Assembly (NCBI GenBank): GCA_013215985.1
Contig: JABSOL010000004.1
Coordinates: 1-49,997 of the forward strand
Direction: 5' to 3'
DNA: 49,997 bases
DNA from: Campylobacteraceae bacterium
GTDB taxonomy: Bacteria; Campylobacterota; Campylobacteria; Campylobacterales; Arcobacteraceae
Part shown: positions 8,812 to 17,935 of the stretch, piece after piece
Numbering within the stretch: the stretch's first letter is position 1
Layout of the letters: every line of letters starts with the position of its first letter
Made by a program: the position numbers and the translations under genes
The notes under the pieces: model-generated
The model's database searches: none
The model's input: the letters and a program-made list of their open reading frames with translations, nothing else
What the model was told of the DNA's origin: nothing

Positions 8812-10314
8812 TTAAAAGCAAAAAGTTGCCAACGTAAATATTGCAAAGTAAGATACTAGTGTCACATTCCAATATTCATTATATTTTTCGATTTGATTAT
8901 TAATAAATATATTATTATTTTCTTCAAAGTTATTTAGCTCAAAAATTTGTGCTAAATCATTTTTATCTAAAAGTTCACTATATTGTATTTTTAGTTGATT
9001 ATATTGACCAAATAATCTTTTTTTCTTTTCTTCAATTTCAGATATATTGAATTTTTTAAATAAAAACATAGCTATTAAAACAGAACTTAAAAATAGATAA
9101 ATATCAACACTAAATACATTAATATCAACCGTGGAAGAGCCTTTAATTATTTTTAGTAAAATAATACTTATGAATAAAGTTGCTAAAGTATAAAAACTTG
9201 CTCTAAATGAATTTGATAAATCATGTACGATATCATCAAATTTACTTGATAAACCAAATAAGGTATCAGTAATTTTATTTTTCATATCAATATATTTTTT
9301 TACATTTATGTTATAGTTTGATTTTATAGAACTAAGAATACTTCCTTTTATTTTTGTAAAATCATTATCAACTATATGCAAAGATATCACATTTCTAGCA
9401 AGTCCAATTTTGTCAGAAATACTTGAATTTGAATTAAATACTTCTTCGTAACTATAAAAATATTCATCTATTTCACTTATATCCAATTTACTAAATTCAT
9501 ACTCGTTCTTTAATGTTTTATATCCATACATTTTATAGGATAGAATATTTTCTTTAAATTCACTAATATCGGCAAAAACACTTAATACTAGAGATAATGA
9601 AAGTTTATTAAATAATATAAGCAATGAATCATTATTTGGCTTACTTCTAAAATAAAAATCTTCTGCAAGATATTTAATTTTAGAGATATTAGCAAAATGA
9701 GAATTTTCATTTATCTTAGAATGTTTATTAATTTTACATTCTTTTTTAGAATCAAGTTTTTTCAAGATATTACTTGTTCTATTTTCAAAATCTTCTGAAT
9801 CAACAAAAATAAAATTATCTGTGTAAAAACAGTGATTTTCCCCATCTATTATTTTAAATTTTTCAGTTGTGTTAAAGAATAAATCAAATATATATTCAAT
9901 GTTATTTTTTTCATTTAAAGAACTTACAAGAAAATTCATAGAATAAATTGAAGTATAATCTGATTCTTCAATAGATTTATCTATCAAAATTTTAATTTTG
10001 CCTTTAATATCTTCATATTCATGATTATAGTTATAGCTTGTAAGCTCACTAAGAGTAGAAAACGATAAGATCGAGTCATCAGTTTCATCAAGAATTGATA
10101 TTTTTAATCTATCATTTGTATCTACAGTTTCAAAAAATGGATTAAATAGGGGCATATACTCATTGATAGAAGACAAAAATGCATGAACTTCTATATCTTT
10201 TATGTAAATAATTAATGAGTCAAAGTCTTCAAATATATCTTTTTCTTCACCAAGACTTGTGAAGTTCTTTATATGTTTTTCAAGATTTTGAATATTCTTT
10301 TTTGAATTCATCAT
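8812..10314 (-). CDS. Hypothetical protein with C-terminal TM segments, second gene of a two-gene cassette
   Basis: 500 aa; TM-like ASFYTLATLFISIILLKII and VDIYLFLSSVLIAMFLF; overlaps the upstream gene. Confidence 0.75.
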   Translation of the reverse strand: MMNSKKNIQNLEKHIKNFTSLGEEKDIFEDFDSLIIYIKDIEVHAFLSSINEYMPLFNPFFETVDTNDRLKISILDETDDSILSFSTLSELTSYNYNHEYEDIKGKIKILIDKSIEESDYTSIYSMNFLVSSLNEKNNIEYIFDLFFNTTEKFKIIDGENHCFYTDNFIFVDSEDFENRTSNILKKLDSKKECKINKHSKINENSHFANISKIKYLAEDFYFRSKPNNDSLLILFNKLSLSLVLSVFADISEFKENILSYKMYGYKTLKNEYEFSKLDISEIDEYFYSYEEVFNSNSSISDKIGLARNVISLHIVDNDFTKIKGSILSSIKSNYNINVKKYIDMKNKITDTLFGLSSKFDDIVHDLSNSFRASFYTLATLFISIILLKIIKGSSTVDINVFSVDIYLFLSSVLIAMFLFKKFNISEIEEKKKRLFGQYNQLKIQYSELLDKNDLAQIFELNNFEENNNIFINNQIEKYNEYWNVTLVSYFAIFTLATFCF

Positions 10315-11389
10315 ATCCTTTCTCTGAATAAATTTTCAAATGTTTACCTTTAGAATCAGTATCAGGTATTATCTTTTTTCTAAGATTTTTTATTTCATCT
10401 TCAAGAGTTAAACTCATTGAAGAATCTAATTTTATTGTTTTTTTCATTTTGGATTTAATAACTTTCTTATCAATAGCAAAGTTTCCATCGAATAGTATAT
10501 TACCAGTCTTTGTCTTGTTTAAAGATTTCATTGAATTAATAATATTATCAATTTCAGATTGCCTATCATCTTGTTTTATTGCTTGAATATAATCTAATGT
10601 AGTAAAGTCACCCATAATACCAGTTATTGCACTATCGAATGTAAAAGACGGTGAACTTTTCATATATGCAATTAAACTATTTCTACAACTATAATAATCC
10701 ATCTTATTTTTTTCATAAAATTTATTTTTTAAAAATGAATCAAATTTACTAAATGCTCTATTTGTATTCTCATCATCTGTTGTAATTGCAACAACCTCTA
10801 AAAATTCATTCCACCAAAAACTTGCAGCTAAAGAACCTTTTGATTTTGTACTATCAGTAATTAAAGCTTTTCTATCATTTGACTTATTTGTAACAGAATC
10901 ATTTAATATAGGTATTATAATTGTTTTCAGCATATGTTCTTTTTCTGGAGTTGCTTTTTCCTTTTTAAAACTAGATTCCATTAATACATCTATAAAATGA
11001 ACTTTAGTAATTACAAAATACTTTTTACTATTGTTACTTGTAAAATGTGTTATTATCAAGCCACCTTTTTGTAGTTCACTATTTAAGTGTGCAATTTTCT
11101 TTTGAGCTGCTATCTCTTTTTTTAATAATCTATTTGCAATCATTGTAGCTTGCTTTATTTTTTCATCTGCTTCTGTATATTTTAATATATTATTTAAACA
11201 ATTTATAACTTCTGTTGATTGATTCTTTTCAATTTTATATTCTCTAATATCATCTTCATTATAAAGTTCAGATAAATGCTCTTTTATATAAAGCTCAACA
11301 TTTTTTTCAAGTTCAATTGTCGTTTGTCTTTCTATTTTGTTTGATTCAGTATCGATACTATAATAAGTTGAGAAATCAATATTAAACAT
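10280..11389 (-). CDS. Nucleoid-associated protein (NA37/YejK)-like hypothetical protein
   Basis: Layout GGLIITHF..YFVITKVHFIDVL...GSLAASFWWNEFLEVV...NRAFSKFDSFL resembles NA37 proteins; weak by eye. Confidence 0.5.
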   Translation of the reverse strand: MFNIDFSTYYSIDTESNKIERQTTIELEKNVELYIKEHLSELYNEDDIREYKIEKNQSTEVINCLNNILKYTEADEKIKQATMIANRLLKKEIAAQKKIAHLNSELQKGGLIITHFTSNNSKKYFVITKVHFIDVLMESSFKKEKATPEKEHMLKTIIIPILNDSVTNKSNDRKALITDSTKSKGSLAASFWWNEFLEVVAITTDDENTNRAFSKFDSFLKNKFYEKNKMDYYSCRNSLIAYMKSSPSFTFDSAITGIMGDFTTLDYIQAIKQDDRQSEIDNIINSMKSLNKTKTGNILFDGNFAIDKKVIKSKMKKTIKLDSSMSLTLEDEIKNLRKKIIPDTDSKGKHLKIYSEKGYDEFKKEYSKS

Positions 11390-11567
11390 CTTTAATCCCT
11401 TTTTAGTATTATTTTATCTTTATAACTAATTTCTTTTCTTAAAGTAATTTTAAATTTATAAATAAGCCATTTATATCATATTAACTGCACAATTTTACAC
11501 CCCTGAGAAGGAATCTCCAATGTACAATAAATTAATATGTGATAACTAAAAGAGGCACAATACTAAA

Positions 11568-11900
11568 TTACAGAAGAACTGGAATATTTTTTTCAATCCT
11601 TAACTCTTCTGCTTTCAACATATAATAGTAAATTTCCAATTCTTTATCATTAGCATTTTCAATAATATTTAGAATTTTCAATTTATAGTTCATATTTATC
11701 TTAATTTCTTTACCATTCATTAATAAACTTATGTCAATTTTCTCTTTTTCACATAATTTAAATAATTCTTTAAATGGGATACTTTGTCTACTTCTTATCT
11801 TACTTAAGTATGAGCTTTCAAGTCCCAATAAATCAGCAACTTCTCTATCTGTTTTAAGATCAAATACTTTTTTTATATTGTCATTATAGTTATATAATTT
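11568..11900 (-). CDS. CI-like repressor HTH protein (start uncertain)
   Basis: DREVADLLGLESSYLSKIRSRQSIPFKELFKLCEKEKIDISLLM; the frame upstream of the annotated ATG at 11828 encodes the HTH N-half but has no ATG/GTG/TTG start. Confidence 0.55.
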   Translation of the reverse strand, partial: KLYNYNDNIKKVFDLKTDREVADLLGLESSYLSKIRSRQSIPFKELFKLCEKEKIDISLLMNGKEIKINMNYKLKILNIIENANDKELEIYYYMLKAEELRIEKNIPVLL

Positions 11901-11983
11901 TAATAGTAACTTAATAATACTACATATTATTTAAAAATTCAAGTATAAAGAATATGTAAATTTTGAGTTATTAAAAAAGAAAC

Positions 11984-12080
11984 TGACGAAGGAAGTAGAA
12001 CTGAGATTAAAAACTAAGGAGCGGCCAGAGACTTGGTTTTTTATCACAGTTCCTTGACTAACTATAAAAAAGTTTCGTCA
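11984..12080 (+). other. Nested inverted-repeat element upstream of rep (candidate origin or structured RNA)
   Basis: Outer arms tgacgaa(11984)/ttcgtca(12074); aaggaa/ttcctt inside; inner AAAAACTAAG-gagcggccagaga-CTTGGTTTTT hairpin. Confidence 0.6.
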
Positions 12081-12103
12081 AATATATAAAGAAAGGATTT
12101 AAA

Positions 12104-13303
12104 ATGTATGGACTTACAAAATTTACAAGAGAGATAGCAATTGATAAAGTTAATTTCCAAAAAAGGTTTTTAGAAAACAATTTTATTTTATTTGGAACAA
12201 CTTCAGTTGCTTTAAGTACCTTTGTTAAAAATGCTTATATTAATTCAAATAGATATATAGCAGAAGTAAATCATAGAGTTTGGTCTTTATATCATTATGC
12301 AAATAATAAAGGATTAAAAAATATCTTTGGAACTATTACCGTACCCAGTGTTTATCATAAAAAAATAAGTAATAGATATTACAACTCTAATTTTATCAAT
12401 GATATAAATCATACTCCAAAAGCTGGAGCTATTGAATTATCAAGAATGTTTAAAAGATTACTAGATTTAAGAGTGCTTAGAGATATCAATAAAGAAGACA
12501 AGTGTCACTTTAGAGTATATGAACCACATAAAGATGGAACTCCACATTTACATTTCTCTATGTTTGTTCCAGAGAATAAAGTTGAAGAAATAGTAGATAG
12601 ATTTAAAAAGTATTTTAAATTAAAATATAAAAACCTACAAGTTAAATTTGAAACTAATATTAATAATCCTGTTTCCTATTTGATGAAATATATTTTAAAA
12701 ACATTTGATGATTTAAGAAAAGCAGATGCTAAATTATCTGATTTATCACTTTGGTATATAAAGCACTCTATTACTAGATTTTATACAAGTAGAACATTAA
12801 TCTCCCTTGATGTTTATAGGTGCTTAAATGGTAGATATGACCTCTTAGAGCTAACACAAATGTATAAGAACAGAGAACTAATTGTTTATTTAGATACTGA
12901 TACTAATAAGATAGCTTCTATTGAAGATCACATAGGAATAATTTATACAAAAAAACATGTAACTATATGTGATATGAAAACAAACGCTACATTTAAATTG
13001 AAATATGAAAAAAGAAAAAGTTTAAAAAGCCCTATTATAAATATTGAAGGCATTGAATATATTTCAGTAGATGGAATATTAAAAGTATTTGATCCCATTA
13101 TTCCAGTTAAGAAAATGAGCAGTATGAACTTGTATCAACACTACTTAGATATTAATGAAGATATTGAGAATTATAATTTACACCATTATGGATTAGTTAA
13201 AAATGAAATGATTTCTAGAGAGCTTATTGTTGGTGAAGAAGTATTGGTTAGTGAATATAATTTGGGATTTGATTTTCCTGATAACTATGATATTCAATCG
13301 TAA
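12104..13303 (+). CDS. HUH-type rolling-circle replication initiator (phage GpA-like)
   Basis: HUH motif GTPHLHFSMFV and downstream Tyr/Lys motif VSYLMKYILKTFDD. Confidence 0.75.
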   Translation: MYGLTKFTREIAIDKVNFQKRFLENNFILFGTTSVALSTFVKNAYINSNRYIAEVNHRVWSLYHYANNKGLKNIFGTITVPSVYHKKISNRYYNSNFINDINHTPKAGAIELSRMFKRLLDLRVLRDINKEDKCHFRVYEPHKDGTPHLHFSMFVPENKVEEIVDRFKKYFKLKYKNLQVKFETNINNPVSYLMKYILKTFDDLRKADAKLSDLSLWYIKHSITRFYTSRTLISLDVYRCLNGRYDLLELTQMYKNRELIVYLDTDTNKIASIEDHIGIIYTKKHVTICDMKTNATFKLKYEKRKSLKSPIINIEGIEYISVDGILKVFDPIIPVKKMSSMNLYQHYLDINEDIENYNLHHYGLVKNEMISRELIVGEEVLVSEYNLGFDFPDNYDIQS

Positions 13304-13385
13304 GAACTTAGTTTTGATACTTTTTGAAAGTATATAAACACATATGGTGATTCCCCTGCTTAAACAGCAAAAAAAAGGATTTATA

Positions 13386-13559
13386 ATGTGTAACTATTTA
13401 AGAGTAAAGACAGTAGCAGAAAAAGTTGGTATTAGTAAAAGTACAATATGGCTTTGGGTTAAAGAGAATAAATTTCCTAAACCTATAAAAGTAAGTCCTC
13501 AAGTAAGTGTTTGGAATGAAGATAAAATTGAAGAATGGATGAATAATAAAGAACTTTAA
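13386..13559 (+). CDS. AlpA-family transcriptional regulator
   Basis: YLRVKTVAEKVGISKSTIWLWVKENKFPKPIKVSPQVSVWNEDKIEEWM. Confidence 0.85.
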   Translation: MCNYLRVKTVAEKVGISKSTIWLWVKENKFPKPIKVSPQVSVWNEDKIEEWMNNKEL

Positions 13560-13577
13560 ATGATTATAAAGTTCTTT
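13548..13577. terminator. Bidirectional terminator hairpin
   Basis: AAAGAACTTTA-aatgatta-TAAAGTTCTTT, 11-bp perfect stem between convergent genes. Confidence 0.75.
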
Positions 13578-13585
13578 ACTTAAGT

Positions 13586-14338
13586 CTATAAATTATTTAG
13601 TATTTTTACTAATTTATGAACAGTTGTAGAAGGATTATCTTTTTCTGGATTATGACTTGAACTATAGCTATTAAGTAATTTTTCTGCATTCTTAATTGCT
13701 GTATTTTGAAGACTAAGTAAAGTATTAAAAATATGTTTAGTATAATTTTTATCTTTTATATTTTTTTTATTTAGTTTTAAAAAAAGATGAGGATTTATTG
13801 TCTTTAGTTTTTTAATTAAACTTGTAGAAATTTCATCTCTTAAAATAGCTGTATTTCTATATTCAAAATGTAATAAATACCACAATTCAAAAGAATCATT
13901 TACATAAGCAACTTCTATATTAAAATTAGATTTTTTGCTTTTAGCATTATTTATTGCTAAATTAAAATCTTCTGCTTTATGCCCTCCTCCATTTACTCTT
14001 TCAATATCTCTATCTATTATTATCCATTTATGATTAAAGTCTTTATATGTTTTACCATTTTCATCTTTGTACTCTTTAAGTTTCTTTAATACACCAGAAG
14101 GATGAGTAATATCAAGGTGAGGAACAATAATAAAAGAATCTTGTGTAATTTTTTTATCTTTAATTAAATTATCAATTATTCTTTGAAAGTATGTTGGTGC
14201 TGATACACTATCTTCACAAGATAAAATTACATCAGGAACTTTATTTTTATTATTCTTTTTTCTATCAAAATCTTTTTGTTTCAGTTCTTTTTTTCTATTA
14301 TGGATTTTATCTGATCCATCTTGTCCTCTTCTTGCCAT
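13586..14338 (-). CDS. rloB: RloB-family protein (TOPRIM-like nuclease partner)
   Basis: MARRGQDGSDKIHNRK..., ILSCEDSVSAPTYFQ..., FELWYLLHFEY; start taken at MARRGQ just after the rloA stop. Confidence 0.75.
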   Translation of the reverse strand: MARRGQDGSDKIHNRKKELKQKDFDRKKNNKNKVPDVILSCEDSVSAPTYFQRIIDNLIKDKKITQDSFIIVPHLDITHPSGVLKKLKEYKDENGKTYKDFNHKWIIIDRDIERVNGGGHKAEDFNLAINNAKSKKSNFNIEVAYVNDSFELWYLLHFEYRNTAILRDEISTSLIKKLKTINPHLFLKLNKKNIKDKNYTKHIFNTLLSLQNTAIKNAEKLLNSYSSSHNPEKDNPSTTVHKLVKILNNL

Positions 14339-14339
14339 A

Positions 14340-15614
14340 TTAAAACTCAAACTTTCCAAGGTATGGAATTCCACCATATTTACCTTGAATATATTGTTTT
14401 TCAAAATCTTCTGTTTTTCTAACATCATTAAACTGAGCTAATGAGAATATATTTGTTGATGCATATTTATCTTTTTCAGTTAACCAAATTTGATCTCTTC
14501 TGAAAAGTGAAGAATTTAATAAATTTGTATCATGTGTTGCAAAAATCAATTGTGCATTTTTTGTATTAATACTGTCATTGTGAAATAACTTAATTAAATG
14601 TTTTGTAAGCATTGGATGTAAACTTGCATCAAGCTCATCAATAATTAAAATACTTCCTTCTCTTAGTGTATTTAAAATAGGAGCTGCAATACTAAAAAAC
14701 TTTCTTGTTCCTTTAGATTCTTCATTTTCTAATTCAAATATAATATTTCCAACTTCTTCATTTTTTTCATTATATTGTTTATGATAAGTATTCAATGAGA
14801 TTTTTGTAATACCACCATTCTTTTCAATTTGTTCTTGAACAGTAGCATCTAAACCCATTTCATTCATAGCCATTGATGACATTTTTTCTTCTTCTAACAC
14901 AATATCATCAATTCCAATATCAGCAGTTTTAACTAATGAAACAATTTCATTTTTAAAATTAATATCTTTCATATGATTCATAGAATACTGTGAATATGAT
15001 TCTTGCTTCATTCCATCAATAAAATTAAATTTTGAAAACCAATTTAATATACTTTTTGAAATTTCACCATCATTTTGATCACATTTCCAAATAAATAGTT
15101 GGTTAGAAGAAATATTTATTTTTGAATTCTTTTTATCAAAAAAAGTATAACCTTCTTTAAATTTATTTATATTTACATAATGTTCTTCTTCAACTTCTCT
15201 ATAAAAAAGTTTAGATTCTTTTCCTTTTTCATCTGCATATAACCATTCTGAATAAACAGTAGTAGCATCAAGTTCAAACCCATATCTATATTTCACTTCA
15301 TTAATAAAACATACAATTTCAAATGTACTTGAAGAATCTTGTGTTTCTGTACTTAGTCTAAAAGGAATATGAGGAAGTTTATCAGTTGATTGAATTACTT
15401 TACTTTTATTAAGTACAATTGAACTCATGAAAGACATAGCTTTTAAGAAGTTACTTTTCCCACTTGCATTTGCACCATAAATAACTGCACTTTTTAAAAG
15501 TTCATATTTTCTTACATGAAATGAATTACCTTCATCTTTTGAAGAAGTAGCCATAGAAAATGTAATTGTATCTTTAATAGATTTATAATTATTTACTGAA
15601 AATTGAAGTAACAA
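14340..15614 (-). CDS. rloA: RloA-family AAA ATPase
   Basis: LLQFSVNNYKSIKDTITFSM, Walker A GANASGKSNFLKAM, Walker B SILIIDELDASLHP, ATHD. Confidence 0.85.
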   Translation of the reverse strand: MLLQFSVNNYKSIKDTITFSMATSSKDEGNSFHVRKYELLKSAVIYGANASGKSNFLKAMSFMSSIVLNKSKVIQSTDKLPHIPFRLSTETQDSSSTFEIVCFINEVKYRYGFELDATTVYSEWLYADEKGKESKLFYREVEEEHYVNINKFKEGYTFFDKKNSKINISSNQLFIWKCDQNDGEISKSILNWFSKFNFIDGMKQESYSQYSMNHMKDINFKNEIVSLVKTADIGIDDIVLEEEKMSSMAMNEMGLDATVQEQIEKNGGITKISLNTYHKQYNEKNEEVGNIIFELENEESKGTRKFFSIAAPILNTLREGSILIIDELDASLHPMLTKHLIKLFHNDSINTKNAQLIFATHDTNLLNSSLFRRDQIWLTEKDKYASTNIFSLAQFNDVRKTEDFEKQYIQGKYGGIPYLGKFEF

Positions 15615-15760
15615 TATAATTCCTTAGTCATTTTCATTTATTTTAACATAATAAACATTGATTTTGTTAAATAGTTGCAGCTATGCTATCTATTATAATG
15701 GATATTCATATAATCTTATTGTAGATGATAGAATAATATGACATTAGATTTAAGAATGGT

Positions 15761-15814
15761 ACGAAAACTTTCATTTATCGTCCCATATTTGGAACGAAAA
15801 AATTGATTTATCGT
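15761..15814. promoter_or_regulatory. Tandem 21-bp operator-like repeats upstream of fic
   Basis: acgaaaactttcatttatcgt (15761) and acgaaaaaattgatttatcgt (15794), 33 bp apart, each with ACGA/TCGT ends; TATAAT at 15829. Confidence 0.6.
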
Positions 15815-15856
15815 TTCTTTTTGACTATTATAATATAAATAAAAGGATTTCACATT

Positions 15857-16993
15857 ATGAAAAGATGGATATGGGAACAAGAAAACTATCCCAATTTTAC
15901 TTATGATATGAATAAACTTGCAAATTTGATTGAAAAAATATCATTAGAACAAGGTTATTTAATAGCTATGAATGATGTATTACCAAAAGATATTATTATT
16001 CAAAAAAAATTAGAAGCATTAGAAAGTGAAGCTATTAGTACATCTGCCATTGAAGGTGAAGTTTTAAATAAAGACAGTGTTAAAGCAGCAATTAAAAGAA
16101 AACTTGGAATGGAAGATGTTGATTATAGAAAAATTGATGAATCAACTGATTATCTTATAGAAGTTTTAATAGATGCAAATACAAACTATGAAAATGATTT
16201 AACTATTGAAAGACTATTTGCTTGGCATAATGCATTGTTCCCTAGAGGATTTTCTGGGTTTAGAGAAATAAAGGTAGCTTCTCTTAGAGGTGAAGAGACA
16301 ATGGAAATTGTTTCAGGTCATGCAGGAAAAGAAAAAGTTTTTTATGTAGCACCACCCCGAAGTATTTTAGAAGAACACATAAATGATTTTATTACTTGGT
16401 TTAATAAAACTGAAGCATCATTACTTAAAGCTTGTATTTCTCATCTTTGGTTTGTAATCATTCATCCATTTGATGATGGTAATGGTAGAATAACAAGAGC
16501 TATTACAGATTTAGTATTATCAAAAATTGAGAAATCTAAAATCTCAAAACTTTATTCTATGTCAAGTATAATTAATAAAAATAGAAATGATTATTATAAA
16601 GCATTGGAAAGAACAACTGGTTATATTAAAAAACAAGATAATCATTTGGATATAACCATTTGGTGTGAATGGTTTTTAGAAACACTTTATTCTGCATTAC
16701 TTGATACTAAAAAAAAGCTAAGATTTATTATTGATAAAACTAAGTTTTGGGATAAATATAAAGATAACAATTTAAATGCTAGACAAACAAAAGTATTAAA
16801 TAAAATTCTTGATATTGGAATAGAAGATTTTATAGGTGGTCTATCTAAAAAGAAATATATGAAAATTGCTGATACAACTTCGAGTACTGCTTCTAGAGAT
16901 ATAAATGAATTAATAGATATTGGATGTCTAGAACAAATTGAAGGCACCGTCGGAAGAAATACTAATTATAAAATAAATATACCTTCTATTTAA
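15857..16993 (+). CDS. Fic family AMPylator with DUF4172 N-terminus and C-terminal winged-HTH
   Basis: HPFDDGNGR Fic motif; inhibitory-type TSAIEG motif; N-terminal WIWEQENYPNFTYD; C-terminal KIADTTSSTASRDINELIDIGCLEQ. Confidence 0.88.
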   Translation: MKRWIWEQENYPNFTYDMNKLANLIEKISLEQGYLIAMNDVLPKDIIIQKKLEALESEAISTSAIEGEVLNKDSVKAAIKRKLGMEDVDYRKIDESTDYLIEVLIDANTNYENDLTIERLFAWHNALFPRGFSGFREIKVASLRGEETMEIVSGHAGKEKVFYVAPPRSILEEHINDFITWFNKTEASLLKACISHLWFVIIHPFDDGNGRITRAITDLVLSKIEKSKISKLYSMSSIINKNRNDYYKALERTTGYIKKQDNHLDITIWCEWFLETLYSALLDTKKKLRFIIDKTKFWDKYKDNNLNARQTKVLNKILDIGIEDFIGGLSKKKYMKIADTTSSTASRDINELIDIGCLEQIEGTVGRNTNYKINIPSI

Positions 16994-17088
16994 TAATTTA
17001 GATATAAAACTATACTAAAGTATACTTTTAAAGCTATATCTAAGTTTAAATCGATAAAACAATACATAAGTATAGGTAAAGGAAAAGA

Positions 17089-17331
17089 ATGCCAAAAAAA
17101 GTTATTGTCTCAAAAGAACCTTCATCTAATATCATTAGTGATGAAAAAATATTTGGAGATTTTATAAAATATAAAAGAACATCATTAGGTTTATCATTAG
17201 AAGAAACGGCAGCTTTGTGTAATGTAAATTATTTAACATTAAAAAAACTTGAAAGTGGTAATGTTGGAACTAGATTATCAACTGCTTTAAAAATATCTAA
17301 AATGCTTGGATTAAAAACTTTCGTGAAATAA
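17089..17331 (+). CDS. XRE-family HTH regulator
   Basis: FIKYKRTSLGLSLEETAALCNVNYLTLKKLESGNVGTRLSTALKISKMLGL. Confidence 0.8.
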   Translation: MPKKVIVSKEPSSNIISDEKIFGDFIKYKRTSLGLSLEETAALCNVNYLTLKKLESGNVGTRLSTALKISKMLGLKTFVK

Positions 17332-17493
17332 AAATAGATACAATTCCTAAGTACTTTAAAGAAAATATATTAAAAATTCAATAATTTCATAAGTAAATAC
17401 AATAAATACAGAATCAATTACTGGTACATTTTTTGGTACATTTATTTTAAATTTTAGTCATAAGTACCGTATAATAGGCAACTGTGACTCCAA

Positions 17494-17508
17494 GTACCAC
17501 CTAAATAA
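17494..17508 (+). repeat. Putative att site (direct repeat copy 2)
   Basis: gtaccacctaaataa, identical to 5900-5914. Confidence 0.6.
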
Positions 17509-17874
17509 CTGATTAATCAAATCTTTATATATTATCAAGAAATAAAAACAATCCAAGTGTAAATTTGACACTCAAATTACCCTGTTTTTAATAGTCTATT
17601 AGTATTAGTTCTTTCCTATTTAAAGTAGAAATATTATCTCTTCTAAAATACTAGATTAAAAAATTCTTGCAACTTTTTCACTATGTTTCTATTTATAATA
17701 TAAGGAATCAATCGTCAAATATCTGAGCATATATTCAAGTTGATTATCTTCAATATTTATATCAAATAGTATCGATAATGGTCCTTTGAAAATCAATATA
17801 TATAACTCTTAATTCAGACAAAATTGTGCTTAAGTCAGTGTATTAAATACGAAAATCATGGTTCATTTCTTTTT

Positions 17875-17907
17875 TTGCATTGTTTTTGCATTGTTAATTA
17901 TTACAAT
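17875..17907 (+). promoter_or_regulatory. TTGCA tandem box 1 plus -10
   Basis: TTGCA-ttgttt-TTGCA-ttgttaattat-TACAAT. Confidence 0.65.
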
Positions 17908-17935
17908 CATAAATATTAGAAAAAAAGGATATACA

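Larger units (their letters stand above)
5906..17493. mobile_element. tRNA-Leu-associated genomic island (no integrase recognised)
   Basis: Bounded by the 15-bp direct repeat; phage remnants, Rep/AlpA/CI-like genes and defence-type cargo. Confidence 0.6.

Noticed and set aside
16687-16947. Minus-strand ORF of 86 aa inside fic
   Set aside because: Antisense to a well-supported CDS; hydrophobic low-complexity translation typical of antisense AT-rich sequence
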